64,000 nucleotides of DNA from Pigmentiphaga daeguensis (lineage in GTDB: Bacteria; Pseudomonadota; Gammaproteobacteria; Burkholderiales; Burkholderiaceae_B). The DNA lies in contig NZ_BAAAEN010000014.1 of assembly GCF_039523035.1 (NCBI RefSeq), forward strand, positions 62,001-126,000, read 5' to 3'. The position numbers and the translations under genes were made by a program. Below are positions 1 through 7,230 of this stretch, one piece after another. Each line of letters opens with the position of its first letter. The stretch's first letter is position 1. A model generated the notes under the pieces. The model searched no databases, had not been told where the DNA came from, and saw only the letters and a program-made list of their open reading frames with translations.

Positions 1-13
1 AAGGGGAAGAAGA

Positions 14-37
14 TTATCGACAGAACAATTCCGATAA
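14..37. promoter_or_regulatory. Inverted repeat TTATCG-N12-CGATAA ahead of the first LysR gene
   Basis: TTATCG (14-19) and CGATAA (32-37) form a perfect inverted repeat separated by 12 bases, 15 bases before the LysR start codon. The half-site recurs as CCGTTATC near 2021, 2046, 6173 and 6194. This position and symmetry fit an autoregulatory LysR site. Binding is inferred, not shown. Confidence 0.45.
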
Positions 38-51
38 CTGCCGAGAATCGC

Positions 52-954
52 ATGAGACTGGAGGACCTGAACTATTTCCTGGCCGTGGCCGAAGCCGGCC
101 ACGTGGGCCGGGCCTCGACCAGGCTGGGGCACAGCCAGCCCGCGCTGACCAAGGGCCTGCAGCGACTGGAGAAGGAACTGGGCATCCAGCTGTTCGAACG
201 CACCCCCAAGGGCATGACGCTGACGACGGCGGGCGCGGCCTTCTTCGAACGCGCCCGGCACGTGCGCACGGGGCTGGACGACGCGATCAAGGAAGCCAGC
301 GACCTGCACCTGGGCAAGATCGGCCTGGTGCGCGTGGGCGTGGCGCCGGCCTACGTGCAGATGCTGTGCGCGCCCGCCTGCTCGGCCTTGATCACGCAGC
401 GCCCGGCGGCGCGCATCCACATGACGACGGGCTTGAACGACGCGCTGTTCGGCGCGCTCCGGCTGGGGGAACTGGACCTGTGCATCAGCGCCATCGCCGC
501 CTCGCCGGACCCGGAATTCGCCCAGCACCCGCTGATGGAGGACGACCTGCTGGTGATGGCGCGCGAACAGCATCCGCTGTTCGACAAGCGCGCGCTGCGT
601 TTCGCCGACCTGGTGGAATACGGCTGGATACTGCCCACCGACAAGGTGATGGCCCGGCGCGCCATCGACGCGCGTTTCCTGGAGGCCGGCCTGCCCACCC
701 CCGAGGTGGTGATCGAATCGAGTTCCACGGTGGCCACGCTGCTGCCGGTGGTGCGCACCACCGACCTGCTGACCGTGGTGGGCCAGCGCGCCGCGGGGCC
801 GAGCGGCGGCGGACTGCGGCCCATTCCGCTCGAACAGGCCCGCTGGCGGCGCACCATCGGCATCTGCACCCGCCGCGGCGCCTACCAGTCGCCCCTGGCC
901 AAGCGCTTCATCGAGATCGTCGACCAGCACGCCCGCGACCTCACGGGCGCCTGA
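52..954 (+). CDS. LysR-family transcriptional regulator
   Basis: This 300-residue protein has the classic LysR plan: an N-terminal winged helix-turn-helix at about residues 4-62 (FLAVAEAGHVGRASTRLGHSQ, then KELGIQLFERTPKGMTLT) followed by a periplasmic-binding-protein-like effector domain. The length is normal for the family. It ends 9 bases before the convergent Bug receptor gene. The inverted repeat at 14-37 and related GTTATC motifs at the neighbouring Bug and ligase promoters suggest that it controls those genes. The effector is probably a carboxylate taken up by the adjacent receptors, but that is inference. ATG at 52 is the first start that covers the full HTH. Confidence 0.9.
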   Translation: MRLEDLNYFLAVAEAGHVGRASTRLGHSQPALTKGLQRLEKELGIQLFERTPKGMTLTTAGAAFFERARHVRTGLDDAIKEASDLHLGKIGLVRVGVAPAYVQMLCAPACSALITQRPAARIHMTTGLNDALFGALRLGELDLCISAIAASPDPEFAQHPLMEDDLLVMAREQHPLFDKRALRFADLVEYGWILPTDKVMARRAIDARFLEAGLPTPEVVIESSSTVATLLPVVRTTDLLTVVGQRAAGPSGGGLRPIPLEQARWRRTIGICTRRGAYQSPLAKRFIEIVDQHARDLTGA

Positions 955-963
955 GCGGCCGCC

Positions 964-1926
964 TCAGTCCGCGCGGATGCCGGTGCGGCGCACCACCTCG
1001 GTATAGGCCTTGGCTTCGGCATCGATATAGGCCTTGAACTCCTGCGGCGTCGTGGCCCGCGAGCGAAAGCCCATCACCTGGAGCTGCGCGGCCGTGGCCG
1101 GGTCCCGCTGGAACGCCAGCACGATCGCGTTCCAGCGATCGACGATGGCGCCCGGCGTGCGCGCGGGCGCGGCCAGGCCCATCCAGCTCGCGGCATCCAG
1201 CTCCGGATAGCCGACCTCGGCCAGGGCCGGCACGTCGGGCAGCACGCCGGAGCGCGACCCGCTGGTGACCGCCAGGGCGCGGATGCGCCCGGCCTTGATG
1301 AATTCCATGGCGGGCGCGATGGCGACGATGCCCAGCTGCACCTGGCCGCCGGCCAGGTCGCTCAGCGCGTTCGCGCCGCCGCGGTACGGAACGTGGACGA
1401 TGTCCAGCCCGTAGCGGTGCTTGATCATCTCGAAGGTCAGGTGCATGGACGAACCCACCCCCGGGCTGCCGTAGCTGAGCTTGCCGGGCTGGCGCTTGGC
1501 GTAGGCGACCATCTCCTGCATGGTCTTGAAGGGCGCGCCCGCGTTGGCCAGCACGACGTGGGGCGAGGCGCTGATCAGCGCGATCGGCGCGAAGTCCTCC
1601 AGCGCGAAGCCGGGATTGGCATACATGGCCTTGGCCATCGTATGGTTGCCGCCCAGCGTGAGCAGGGTGTAGCCGTCGGCCGCCGCGTTGGCCACCTTGG
1701 CCGCGCCGATGTTGCCGCCGCCGCCCCCGATGTTCTCCACGATGACCGGCTGGCCCAGCCGTTCGCCCGCGTACTTGGCGAACAGGCGCGCGACGATGTC
1801 GAACTGTCCGCCGGCCGAGAACGGCACGACCAGCCTGACCGCGTGGTCCGGATAAGCGCCATGGGCGGCCCCGGCGCCCAGCAGCAGGACGGCCAGCAAT
1901 GCACGGAAGCGGGCGAGTATCCGCAT
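964..1926 (-). CDS. Bug/TctC-family periplasmic solute receptor
   Basis: This 320-residue protein begins with a Sec signal peptide (hydrophobic core ALLAVLLLGAGAAHG). It then shows the hallmark Bug pattern: YPDHAVRLVVPFSAGG, the RLGQPVIVENIGGGGG loop, ADGYTLL, and the C-terminal LPDVPALAEVGYPEL segment. Such proteins bind carboxylates in the periplasm for tripartite tricarboxylate transporters, but no TctA/TctB membrane genes lie nearby. The frame stays open far upstream of 1926. ATG at 1926 is chosen because it alone places a signal peptide at the N terminus. It is divergent from the acyl-CoA ligase with a 204-base shared promoter region. Confidence 0.92.
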   Translation of the reverse strand: MRILARFRALLAVLLLGAGAAHGAYPDHAVRLVVPFSAGGQFDIVARLFAKYAGERLGQPVIVENIGGGGGNIGAAKVANAAADGYTLLTLGGNHTMAKAMYANPGFALEDFAPIALISASPHVVLANAGAPFKTMQEMVAYAKRQPGKLSYGSPGVGSSMHLTFEMIKHRYGLDIVHVPYRGGANALSDLAGGQVQLGIVAIAPAMEFIKAGRIRALAVTSGSRSGVLPDVPALAEVGYPELDAASWMGLAAPARTPGAIVDRWNAIVLAFQRDPATAAQLQVMGFRSRATTPQEFKAYIDAEAKAYTEVVRRTGIRAD

Positions 1927-2020
1927 GTTCGTCTCCTGGATCTCGTGTCGATGGAATGTCCGGCAGTCTGCAACGCGGCGGCGGCCATCGGATGCCCGAA
2001 TCGGCGATCTCCATTCCGCA

Positions 2021-2075
2021 CCGTTATCCATTCCGGGATTCCCCAGGGTTATCGTCGCACGCGCCTGGCTTATCG
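2021..2075. promoter_or_regulatory. Three GTTATC/CTTATC direct repeats between Bug and ligase genes
   Basis: CCGTTATCC (2021-2029), GGGTTATCG (2046-2054) and GGCTTATCG (2067-2075) repeat at 25- and 21-base spacing in the divergent promoter region. The same half-site occurs at the LysR gene promoter (14-37) and near 6173-6202. They are candidate binding sites for the regulator at 52-954. Confidence 0.4.
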
Positions 2076-2130
2076 CGCGGCCTTCGCGGCTCTCTAGTAT
2101 CCGCCTCGTTCGACAACCTTCGAGGCGCAT

Positions 2131-3687
2131 ATGAACATTGGACGTTTTCTTACCCGCAGCGCGCGCTACTGGCCGAACCGCCCGGCCGTCATCTTCCGCG
2201 ACCAGCCCCTGAGCTACCGCGAACTGGACCAGCGGTCCAGCCAGCTTGCCCATGCCCTGCTGGCGCTGGGCCTGGCCAAGGGCGAACGCGTGGCGATCCA
2301 GTCGTGGAACCAGCCCGAGCTGATCGAGATCGAGAGCGCGCTGTACAAGGCCGGACTGGTCAAGGTGGCGCTGAACGCCCGGCTGTCCGACGAAGAAGCG
2401 CGCGACACCTTCTCGAACGCCGAACCCGCGGTGCTGATCGCCGGCCCGGCCCACGCGGCGCGCCTGTCGGCCATCGCCGACGGCATCCCGTCCATCCGGC
2501 ATCGCATCGTCTTCGGCGCCGACGCGCCGGGCTACCGCCCCTACGAGGATTTCATCGCCGGCCACCCCACCCACAGTCCCGACGTGGAACTGGAGCCGGG
2601 CGACCTGGCGGTGCTGCATTTCACCTCCGGCTCGACCGGCAAGCTCAAGGCCGCCATGCAGACCACCGGCAATCGCATGGCCTCCATCCGCAAGGTCGTC
2701 ATGGGGCGCATGCGCGCGCAGCCGGGCGACGTCCTGGCGCTGGCCGGCCCCATCACGCACGCCAGCGGCATGTTCATGCAGCCCTTCCTGACGCAGGGCG
2801 GCACGCTGCTGCTGCACGAGCGATTCTCGCCCGAGGCCTACCTGGAGTCGCTGCAGAAGTACCGCGTCACCCATGCCTTCGTCGTGCCCACCATGATCAA
2901 CATGCTGCTGGCCCACCCCGGCCTGAAGGACTACGACCTGGGCTCGCTCAAGACCATGACCTACGGTTCGGCCCCCATCGCGCCCGCGCGCATACGCGAG
3001 GCCTGGCGCGCCTTCGGTCCGGTGCTGTCGCAAGGCTACGGCGCCGGCGAAACCACGGGGGGGCTGGTGACCCTGAGCATCCAGGACCACCACGACGCCA
3101 TCGAGGGCGGCCGTGAGGAACTGCTGTCCTCCTGCGGCCGCGTGTTCGGCGAATCCGACCTGCGGCTGTTCGACGACGAAGGCAGGGAAGTCGCCCCGGG
3201 CGAGATCGGCGAGATCGTGGTCCGCGGCCCCGACGTCTTCGCCGGCTACTGGCGCGAGCCCGAGCTGTCGGCCGCCGCGCTCGAGGGCGGCTGGCTGCAC
3301 ACGGGCGACCTGGCGCGCATGGACGAACTGGGCTACCTGTATATCGTCGACCGCAAGAAGGACATGATCATCTCCGGCGGCTTCAACGTCTACCCCTCGG
3401 AGGTCGAGGCCGCCCTGTACCGGCACCCGGCGGTGTACGAGACCTGCGTGATCGGCGTGCCGGACGAGACCTGGGGTGAAGCGGTCAAGGCGGTGGTCGT
3501 GCTCAAGGAAGGCGAACAGGCCGACCCCGATGCGCTGATCCGGCATTGCGCCGCGCTGCTGGCCGACTTCAAGAAGCCGCGCTCGGTGGACTTCGTGTCC
3601 GAACTGCCCAAGAACGGCAACGGCAAGCTGTCGCGCAAGGAGGTCAAGGAACGCTACTGGGCCGGGCAGGCCAGGCGCGTGGCCTGA
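2131..3687 (+). CDS. AMP-forming acyl-CoA synthetase (ANL family)
   Basis: This 518-residue ATP-dependent ligase activates a carboxylic acid to its CoA thioester. The P-loop-like motif FTSGSTGKLKAA (about residue 168), the YGAGETTGG adenine motif, the hinge GWLHTGDLARMDELGYLYI followed by DRKKDMIISGGFNVYPSEVE, and the catalytic lysine near the end (NGNGKLSRK) are all present. The length is typical of medium/long-chain or aryl acyl-CoA ligases. The substrate cannot be read from sequence. The divergent Bug receptor and convergent hydrolase suggest an imported organic acid, possibly released from an ester. Confidence 0.9.
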   Translation: MNIGRFLTRSARYWPNRPAVIFRDQPLSYRELDQRSSQLAHALLALGLAKGERVAIQSWNQPELIEIESALYKAGLVKVALNARLSDEEARDTFSNAEPAVLIAGPAHAARLSAIADGIPSIRHRIVFGADAPGYRPYEDFIAGHPTHSPDVELEPGDLAVLHFTSGSTGKLKAAMQTTGNRMASIRKVVMGRMRAQPGDVLALAGPITHASGMFMQPFLTQGGTLLLHERFSPEAYLESLQKYRVTHAFVVPTMINMLLAHPGLKDYDLGSLKTMTYGSAPIAPARIREAWRAFGPVLSQGYGAGETTGGLVTLSIQDHHDAIEGGREELLSSCGRVFGESDLRLFDDEGREVAPGEIGEIVVRGPDVFAGYWREPELSAAALEGGWLHTGDLARMDELGYLYIVDRKKDMIISGGFNVYPSEVEAALYRHPAVYETCVIGVPDETWGEAVKAVVVLKEGEQADPDALIRHCAALLADFKKPRSVDFVSELPKNGNGKLSRKEVKERYWAGQARRVA

Positions 3688-3694
3688 CGAAGCA

Positions 3695-3733
3695 AGAAAA
3701 AGGGCCGGGACCGCCTGCTGGCGGCCCCGGCCC
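3695..3733 (-). terminator. Rho-independent terminator of the serine hydrolase gene
   Basis: A 14-base arm pair (3702-3715 with 3720-3733, one mismatch, TGCT loop) is followed on the minus strand by CCCTTTTTCTTGC. This is a strong GC hairpin with a U-run placed just after the hydrolase stop at 3758. It lies between two convergent genes. Confidence 0.8.
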
Positions 3734-3757
3734 GCTGGCCGCAGGGGCGGCGCCGAA

Positions 3758-4999
3758 TCAGCCGTTCAACAACTGGGCCAGCTCGGCATGCAGCCGCGCG
3801 ATGGGCGCCTCGAACGGATGCGGCGAAGTGCCGGGCGCCGCGCCGAACTGCGCCACCACCAGTTTCGCCTTGGTCGAGGCGTAGATCCGCTGGCCGTAGC
3901 GGCCATGGGCGCACAGGCCCTGCCACCGTCCCCCATCGGCATGGAAGTAGTTGCGATAGGCGCCACCGGGATTGGCGGCGGCAAAGCGGCTCTCGGCGTG
4001 GAAGGCGCGGTTGCCGCCATGATGCAGGTCGTCGATGAAGGACTGCGGCACCACCTGCTTGCCGTTCCAGGTCCCCTCGTTGCGCAGCAGTTCGCCGAAG
4101 CGTGCCATGTCGCGCATCGTCATGGCCAGGCCGCCGGCGGTGAATTCCGCCCCGGTGGGATCGACCGAATAGTAGGCATCGCGCTCGGGTCCGAGCGGCT
4201 GGTAGACCAGTTCGGACAGCAGCTCGGCGATCGGCCGGCCCGTGGCGCGCCGGATCGCCCAGGCCAGGGCCTCGGGCGGTCCGTTGTCGTAGTAGAGCTT
4301 CTGGCCGTGCTCGCCCGAGGCGGGCTTCTGCAGGACGAAATCGTAGAAATTGTCCGGCGCGCCCGGACGCCGGGGCAGGAGGCCCAGGATCTCGTACACG
4401 CCACCGTCCTGCGGCCCCAGGTTGCCCGGGCGGCCGTCCAGGCTGGGACGCACGATGCCGGCCTGCATGTCCAGCAACTGCTGCAAGGTGGCGCCGCCCA
4501 TGGCCGCGCCGCGCATCTCGGGCACGTAGTACGACGCCTGGCGGCTGAAATCCAGCACGCCCTGGTGCGCCAGCACCCCCGCCACGACGCCCAGGAAGGA
4601 CTTGCTGACGGAAGCGGTGCCGTGCCGCATCTGCGGCCGCATGCCGTGGAAATACCGTTCGAACACGATGGCGCCGTCGTGCATCACGAGCAGGCCGTCG
4701 ACCTCGAGCGCGCGCAGGTGGTCCAGCAGCGGCGTCGGCTCGCCGTCCAGGCCGGTGACCCTCACGTCCTCGGGCAGCGCCGGCCCGGCAGGCAGCGCGG
4801 ACACCGGACCCGCGCCGCGCCACACGTCCACCGTGGGCACGGACAGGGAGCGGTTCATCAGGCTCCAGCGCAGGTAGGGCAGCTTGAACCAGTTGTCGGG
4901 CGTCACGCGCGATTCGGCGGGCGGCGGATAACCCGTCATGACCTCGACGGGCGGATGGCCGCGGTAGGCGGCGGCGGGTTGGCTGTGCAGGTCTTCCAT
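3758..4999 (-). CDS. Serine hydrolase of the class C beta-lactamase/esterase fold
   Basis: This 413-residue protein has the penicillin-binding-fold catalytic set: SxxK at about residues 130-133 (TASVSKSFLG), a YDNG tyrosine motif near residue 231, and an HGR motif near the C terminus replacing KTG. No signal peptide is seen, so it is probably cytoplasmic. Family members include esterases, 6-aminohexanoate-dimer hydrolases and transesterases; true beta-lactamase activity is unlikely. ATG 4999 has a GGGAAG ribosome site, although an in-frame ATG at 5032 would overlap the Bug gene. It lies 22 bases downstream of the Bug receptor, so the two are probably co-transcribed. Confidence 0.85.
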   Translation of the reverse strand: MEDLHSQPAAAYRGHPPVEVMTGYPPPAESRVTPDNWFKLPYLRWSLMNRSLSVPTVDVWRGAGPVSALPAGPALPEDVRVTGLDGEPTPLLDHLRALEVDGLLVMHDGAIVFERYFHGMRPQMRHGTASVSKSFLGVVAGVLAHQGVLDFSRQASYYVPEMRGAAMGGATLQQLLDMQAGIVRPSLDGRPGNLGPQDGGVYEILGLLPRRPGAPDNFYDFVLQKPASGEHGQKLYYDNGPPEALAWAIRRATGRPIAELLSELVYQPLGPERDAYYSVDPTGAEFTAGGLAMTMRDMARFGELLRNEGTWNGKQVVPQSFIDDLHHGGNRAFHAESRFAAANPGGAYRNYFHADGGRWQGLCAHGRYGQRIYASTKAKLVVAQFGAAPGTSPHPFEAPIARLHAELAQLLNG

Positions 5000-5021
5000 G
5001 TTCTTCCCGGTCCTGTCCGAT

Positions 5022-6005
5022 TCAGTTTCCATATACGCCCGAACGCTCGACCAGGACGGCCCATTCCTTCGCCTCGGTCCTGAACTGCTGTTCCAGCTCG
5101 GCCGTCGACAGCGGCTTCCAGACCGACCAGAGCTCTTCCCGCTTGCGTTCCCACTCCGCGGAAGCATTGGTCTTGTTGATGGCGTTCGCCAGCGTCTGCA
5201 CGATGGGGGCGGGCGTGCCCTTGCGCACCACGTAGACGGTCCAGCCCGTACGCTCGAAGCCCTCGTGGCCCAGTTCCTTGAACGTGGGCACGTCCGGCAG
5301 GTACTTGGACCGCTCCGTGCCCGTGGTCGCCAGGATCTTCAGGTCGCCCTTTTCCGTCAGCGCGCGCAGCCCCAGGATGTCCAGCATCATGAAGTCGTTC
5401 TGGCCGCGCACCACGTCCAGCAGCGCCAGGCTCGTGCTCTTGTAGGGGATGTTGGCGGCCTTCAGGCCGAACTGCTCGTTCACCTGGAAGCCATACAGGC
5501 TGGACACGGTCCCGTTGGACGAGGCGCCGTAGTTCAGCCCTGGCCGCTTGCGCGCCCACTCCAGCCATTCCTTCAGGTTCCGGGCCGGGTTCGAGGCGGG
5601 CACGGCCAGGCCGACCGGCGCGATGCCGCCGACGGCCACCGGCGTGAAATCGGTGATGGGATTGAACGGCAGTTTGCGGAAATAGCTGGGGATGATGGTC
5701 ATGCCCGCGTTGGCCACGAACACGGTATAGCCGTCGGCCGGCGAACCCAGCAGCGACTGCGCCGCGATCTGCCCGCCCGCTCCCGGCTTGTTGTCCACGA
5801 ACATGGTGGGGTTGCCCAGTTCGGGCGCGAGCGACGCCAGGAACTCGCGGGTGCGCAAGTCCACGCCGTCGCCCGGCGCCGAGGAAACGACGACCCGGAT
5901 CGTCCGATCGGGCCAGGCCGCGCGCGCGGGCGCCGCCGCGGCCGCCAGGGCTGCAGCCCCCGCCAGGCGCATGAAGCCGCGCCTATCGCTGCTCAAGCAT
6001 TCCAT
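5022..6005 (-). CDS. Bug/TctC-family receptor with twin-arginine-type signal
   Basis: This 327-residue Bug receptor shows WPDRTIRVVVSSAPGDGVD, the MFVDNKPGAGG loop, ADGYTVF and the LPDVPTFKELGHEGFE segment. The N terminus (SSDRRGFMRLAGAAALAAAA) matches a twin-arginine signal, unlike the usual Sec signal of the family. ATG 6005 has a good GGAGAAG ribosome site; upstream in-frame ATG codons lack one and would bury the signal. It is the first gene of a two-gene unit with the serine hydrolase. CCGTTATC motifs lie about 170 bases upstream. The substrate is unknown. Confidence 0.9.
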   Translation of the reverse strand: MECLSSDRRGFMRLAGAAALAAAAAPARAAWPDRTIRVVVSSAPGDGVDLRTREFLASLAPELGNPTMFVDNKPGAGGQIAAQSLLGSPADGYTVFVANAGMTIIPSYFRKLPFNPITDFTPVAVGGIAPVGLAVPASNPARNLKEWLEWARKRPGLNYGASSNGTVSSLYGFQVNEQFGLKAANIPYKSTSLALLDVVRGQNDFMMLDILGLRALTEKGDLKILATTGTERSKYLPDVPTFKELGHEGFERTGWTVYVVRKGTPAPIVQTLANAINKTNASAEWERKREELWSVWKPLSTAELEQQFRTEAKEWAVLVERSGVYGN

Positions 6006-6123
6006 ACTCTTCTCCGATGAAGGCCATTCTGCGCGGAACGGCCCGGAAGCCGCCGTGGAGCGCGTGAAGGCATGGCCATGGCCCGCAGCATACTGCGCCG
6101 GGATCAAATGCCTGGCCATCCTC

Positions 6124-6146
6124 TCCCCTCTTGTGATGAGAGGGGA
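6124..6146. other. Stem-loop between two Bug genes
   Basis: TCCCCTCT (6124-6131) and AGAGGGGA (6139-6146) form a perfect 8-bp stem with a 7-base loop, about 70 bases past the stop of the upstream Bug gene on the minus strand. There is no U-run, so it is at best a weak terminator or a 3'-end stabilising hairpin. Confidence 0.4.
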
Positions 6147-6172
6147 ACCTTAATGAGGACGCGTGGAGACCT

Positions 6173-6202
6173 GGATAACGGAATGCCCGGGATCGATAAC
6201 GG
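6173..6202. promoter_or_regulatory. Paired GATAACGG motifs upstream of the Bug-hydrolase unit
   Basis: GGATAACGG (6173-6181) and CGATAACGG (6194-6202) lie 21 bases apart. Read on the minus strand they are CCGTTATC repeats, the half-site seen at 14-37 and 2021-2054. They could bind the LysR regulator encoded at 52-954. Confidence 0.4.
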
Positions 6203-6217
6203 GCGGGAATTGCCGCC

Positions 6218-7186
6218 TCAGTCTATGGTCGCTCCGGACAGCCTGACGGCCTCGGCCCACATCGCGCGCTCCTGCCTGACCCGGGCGGCAAAGGCCTGGG
6301 GACCCAGGAACTCGGGCTCGACGCCCAGTTGCCGCAGCTTGGCGGCGACCTCGGGCCGCGCGAGGGCCTTCTCGACCTCCGCCGCCAGGCGCTCGGCGAC
6401 GCCCGTGGGCACGCCGGCGGGCAGGTAGAAGCCCAGGTAGGACGACGGCAGGGCGACATTCACGCCGGCTTCCGCGAAGGTGGGAACATCGGGCAGCACC
6501 GCCAGCCGTTTCGAGGCCGTCACCGCCACGGGGACGACGCGCCCGCCCTGCACGAAAGGCAGCGCCGGACCCGCGGCGTCTATCCCCAGCTTCAGCTGGT
6601 CGCCCGCGACGGCGGATATCGCGGCCGGGCTGCCCTTGAACGGCACGTGCTGCACGGCCAGGTTCTCGCGCGCCCTGAGCAGTTCCATCGTGAGGTGGAC
6701 GGTCGTGCCGCTGCCCGGCGACGCGTAGGCGTACTTGCCGGGGTGGCGCTTGAGTTCATCCAGCACGCCCGCCAGCGTCCTGGCCGGGAAGGAAGGGTGG
6801 ACGTAGACCAGGTTGGCGGCACTGCCGAACTGGGCCAGCGGCGCCAGGTCCTTGTCCACGCTGTAGTCGAGCTTCGTGTACATGACGGGGCTGACGACAG
6901 TGTTCACCGCCGCGCCCAGCAGCAGCGTGTAGCCGTCGGCCGGCGCGCGGGCGACCTGCTGCGTGCCGATGTTGCCCGAGGCACCGGGCTTGTTCTCGAC
7001 CACGACGGGCTGGCCCAGCGATGCGGCCATGCCTTCCAGCACCAGCCGCGCCGCCACGTCGATGGCGCCGCCCGCGGGAAAGGGAACGACCGCCTTCAGG
7101 GGCCGCGCGGGATAGGGCTGGGCCACCGCCGGCTGCAGGGCCGACAGCAGGACGATCGCGGTCAGACAGGACAATCGGGACATCAT
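6218..7186 (-). CDS. Bug/TctC-family periplasmic solute receptor
   Basis: This 322-residue receptor has a Sec signal (CLTAIVLLSALQPAVAQ) followed by YPARPLKAVVPFPAGGAID, the VVENKPGASGNIG loop, ADGYTLL and LPDVPTFAEAGVNVALP. The Asp in GGAID is the residue that contacts carboxylate ligands through water in studied Bug proteins. Two tandem ATG codons (7186, 7183) occur; the first has GGGAGA upstream at suitable spacing. No TctAB genes are near. It lies 44 bases downstream of the metallophosphoesterase gene in the same direction and may be co-transcribed with it. Confidence 0.92.
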   Translation of the reverse strand: MMSRLSCLTAIVLLSALQPAVAQPYPARPLKAVVPFPAGGAIDVAARLVLEGMAASLGQPVVVENKPGASGNIGTQQVARAPADGYTLLLGAAVNTVVSPVMYTKLDYSVDKDLAPLAQFGSAANLVYVHPSFPARTLAGVLDELKRHPGKYAYASPGSGTTVHLTMELLRARENLAVQHVPFKGSPAAISAVAGDQLKLGIDAAGPALPFVQGGRVVPVAVTASKRLAVLPDVPTFAEAGVNVALPSSYLGFYLPAGVPTGVAERLAAEVEKALARPEVAAKLRQLGVEPEFLGPQAFAARVRQERAMWAEAVRLSGATID

Positions 7187-7230
7187 GGCATTCTCCCTCG
7201 TGAATCGAGACATTCTGGATGGCGATGCGT

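Noticed and set aside
1927..3546. Upstream extension of the first Bug frame across the acyl-CoA ligase
   Set aside because: The frame is open only by composition; the signal peptide starting at 1926 fixes the real start and the opposite strand holds a clear ligase gene.
3758..4999. Antibiotic-resistance beta-lactamase
   Set aside because: SxxK, Tyr and HxG motifs fit the wider esterase/hydrolase branch; there is no signal peptide and the operon context is organic-acid catabolism.
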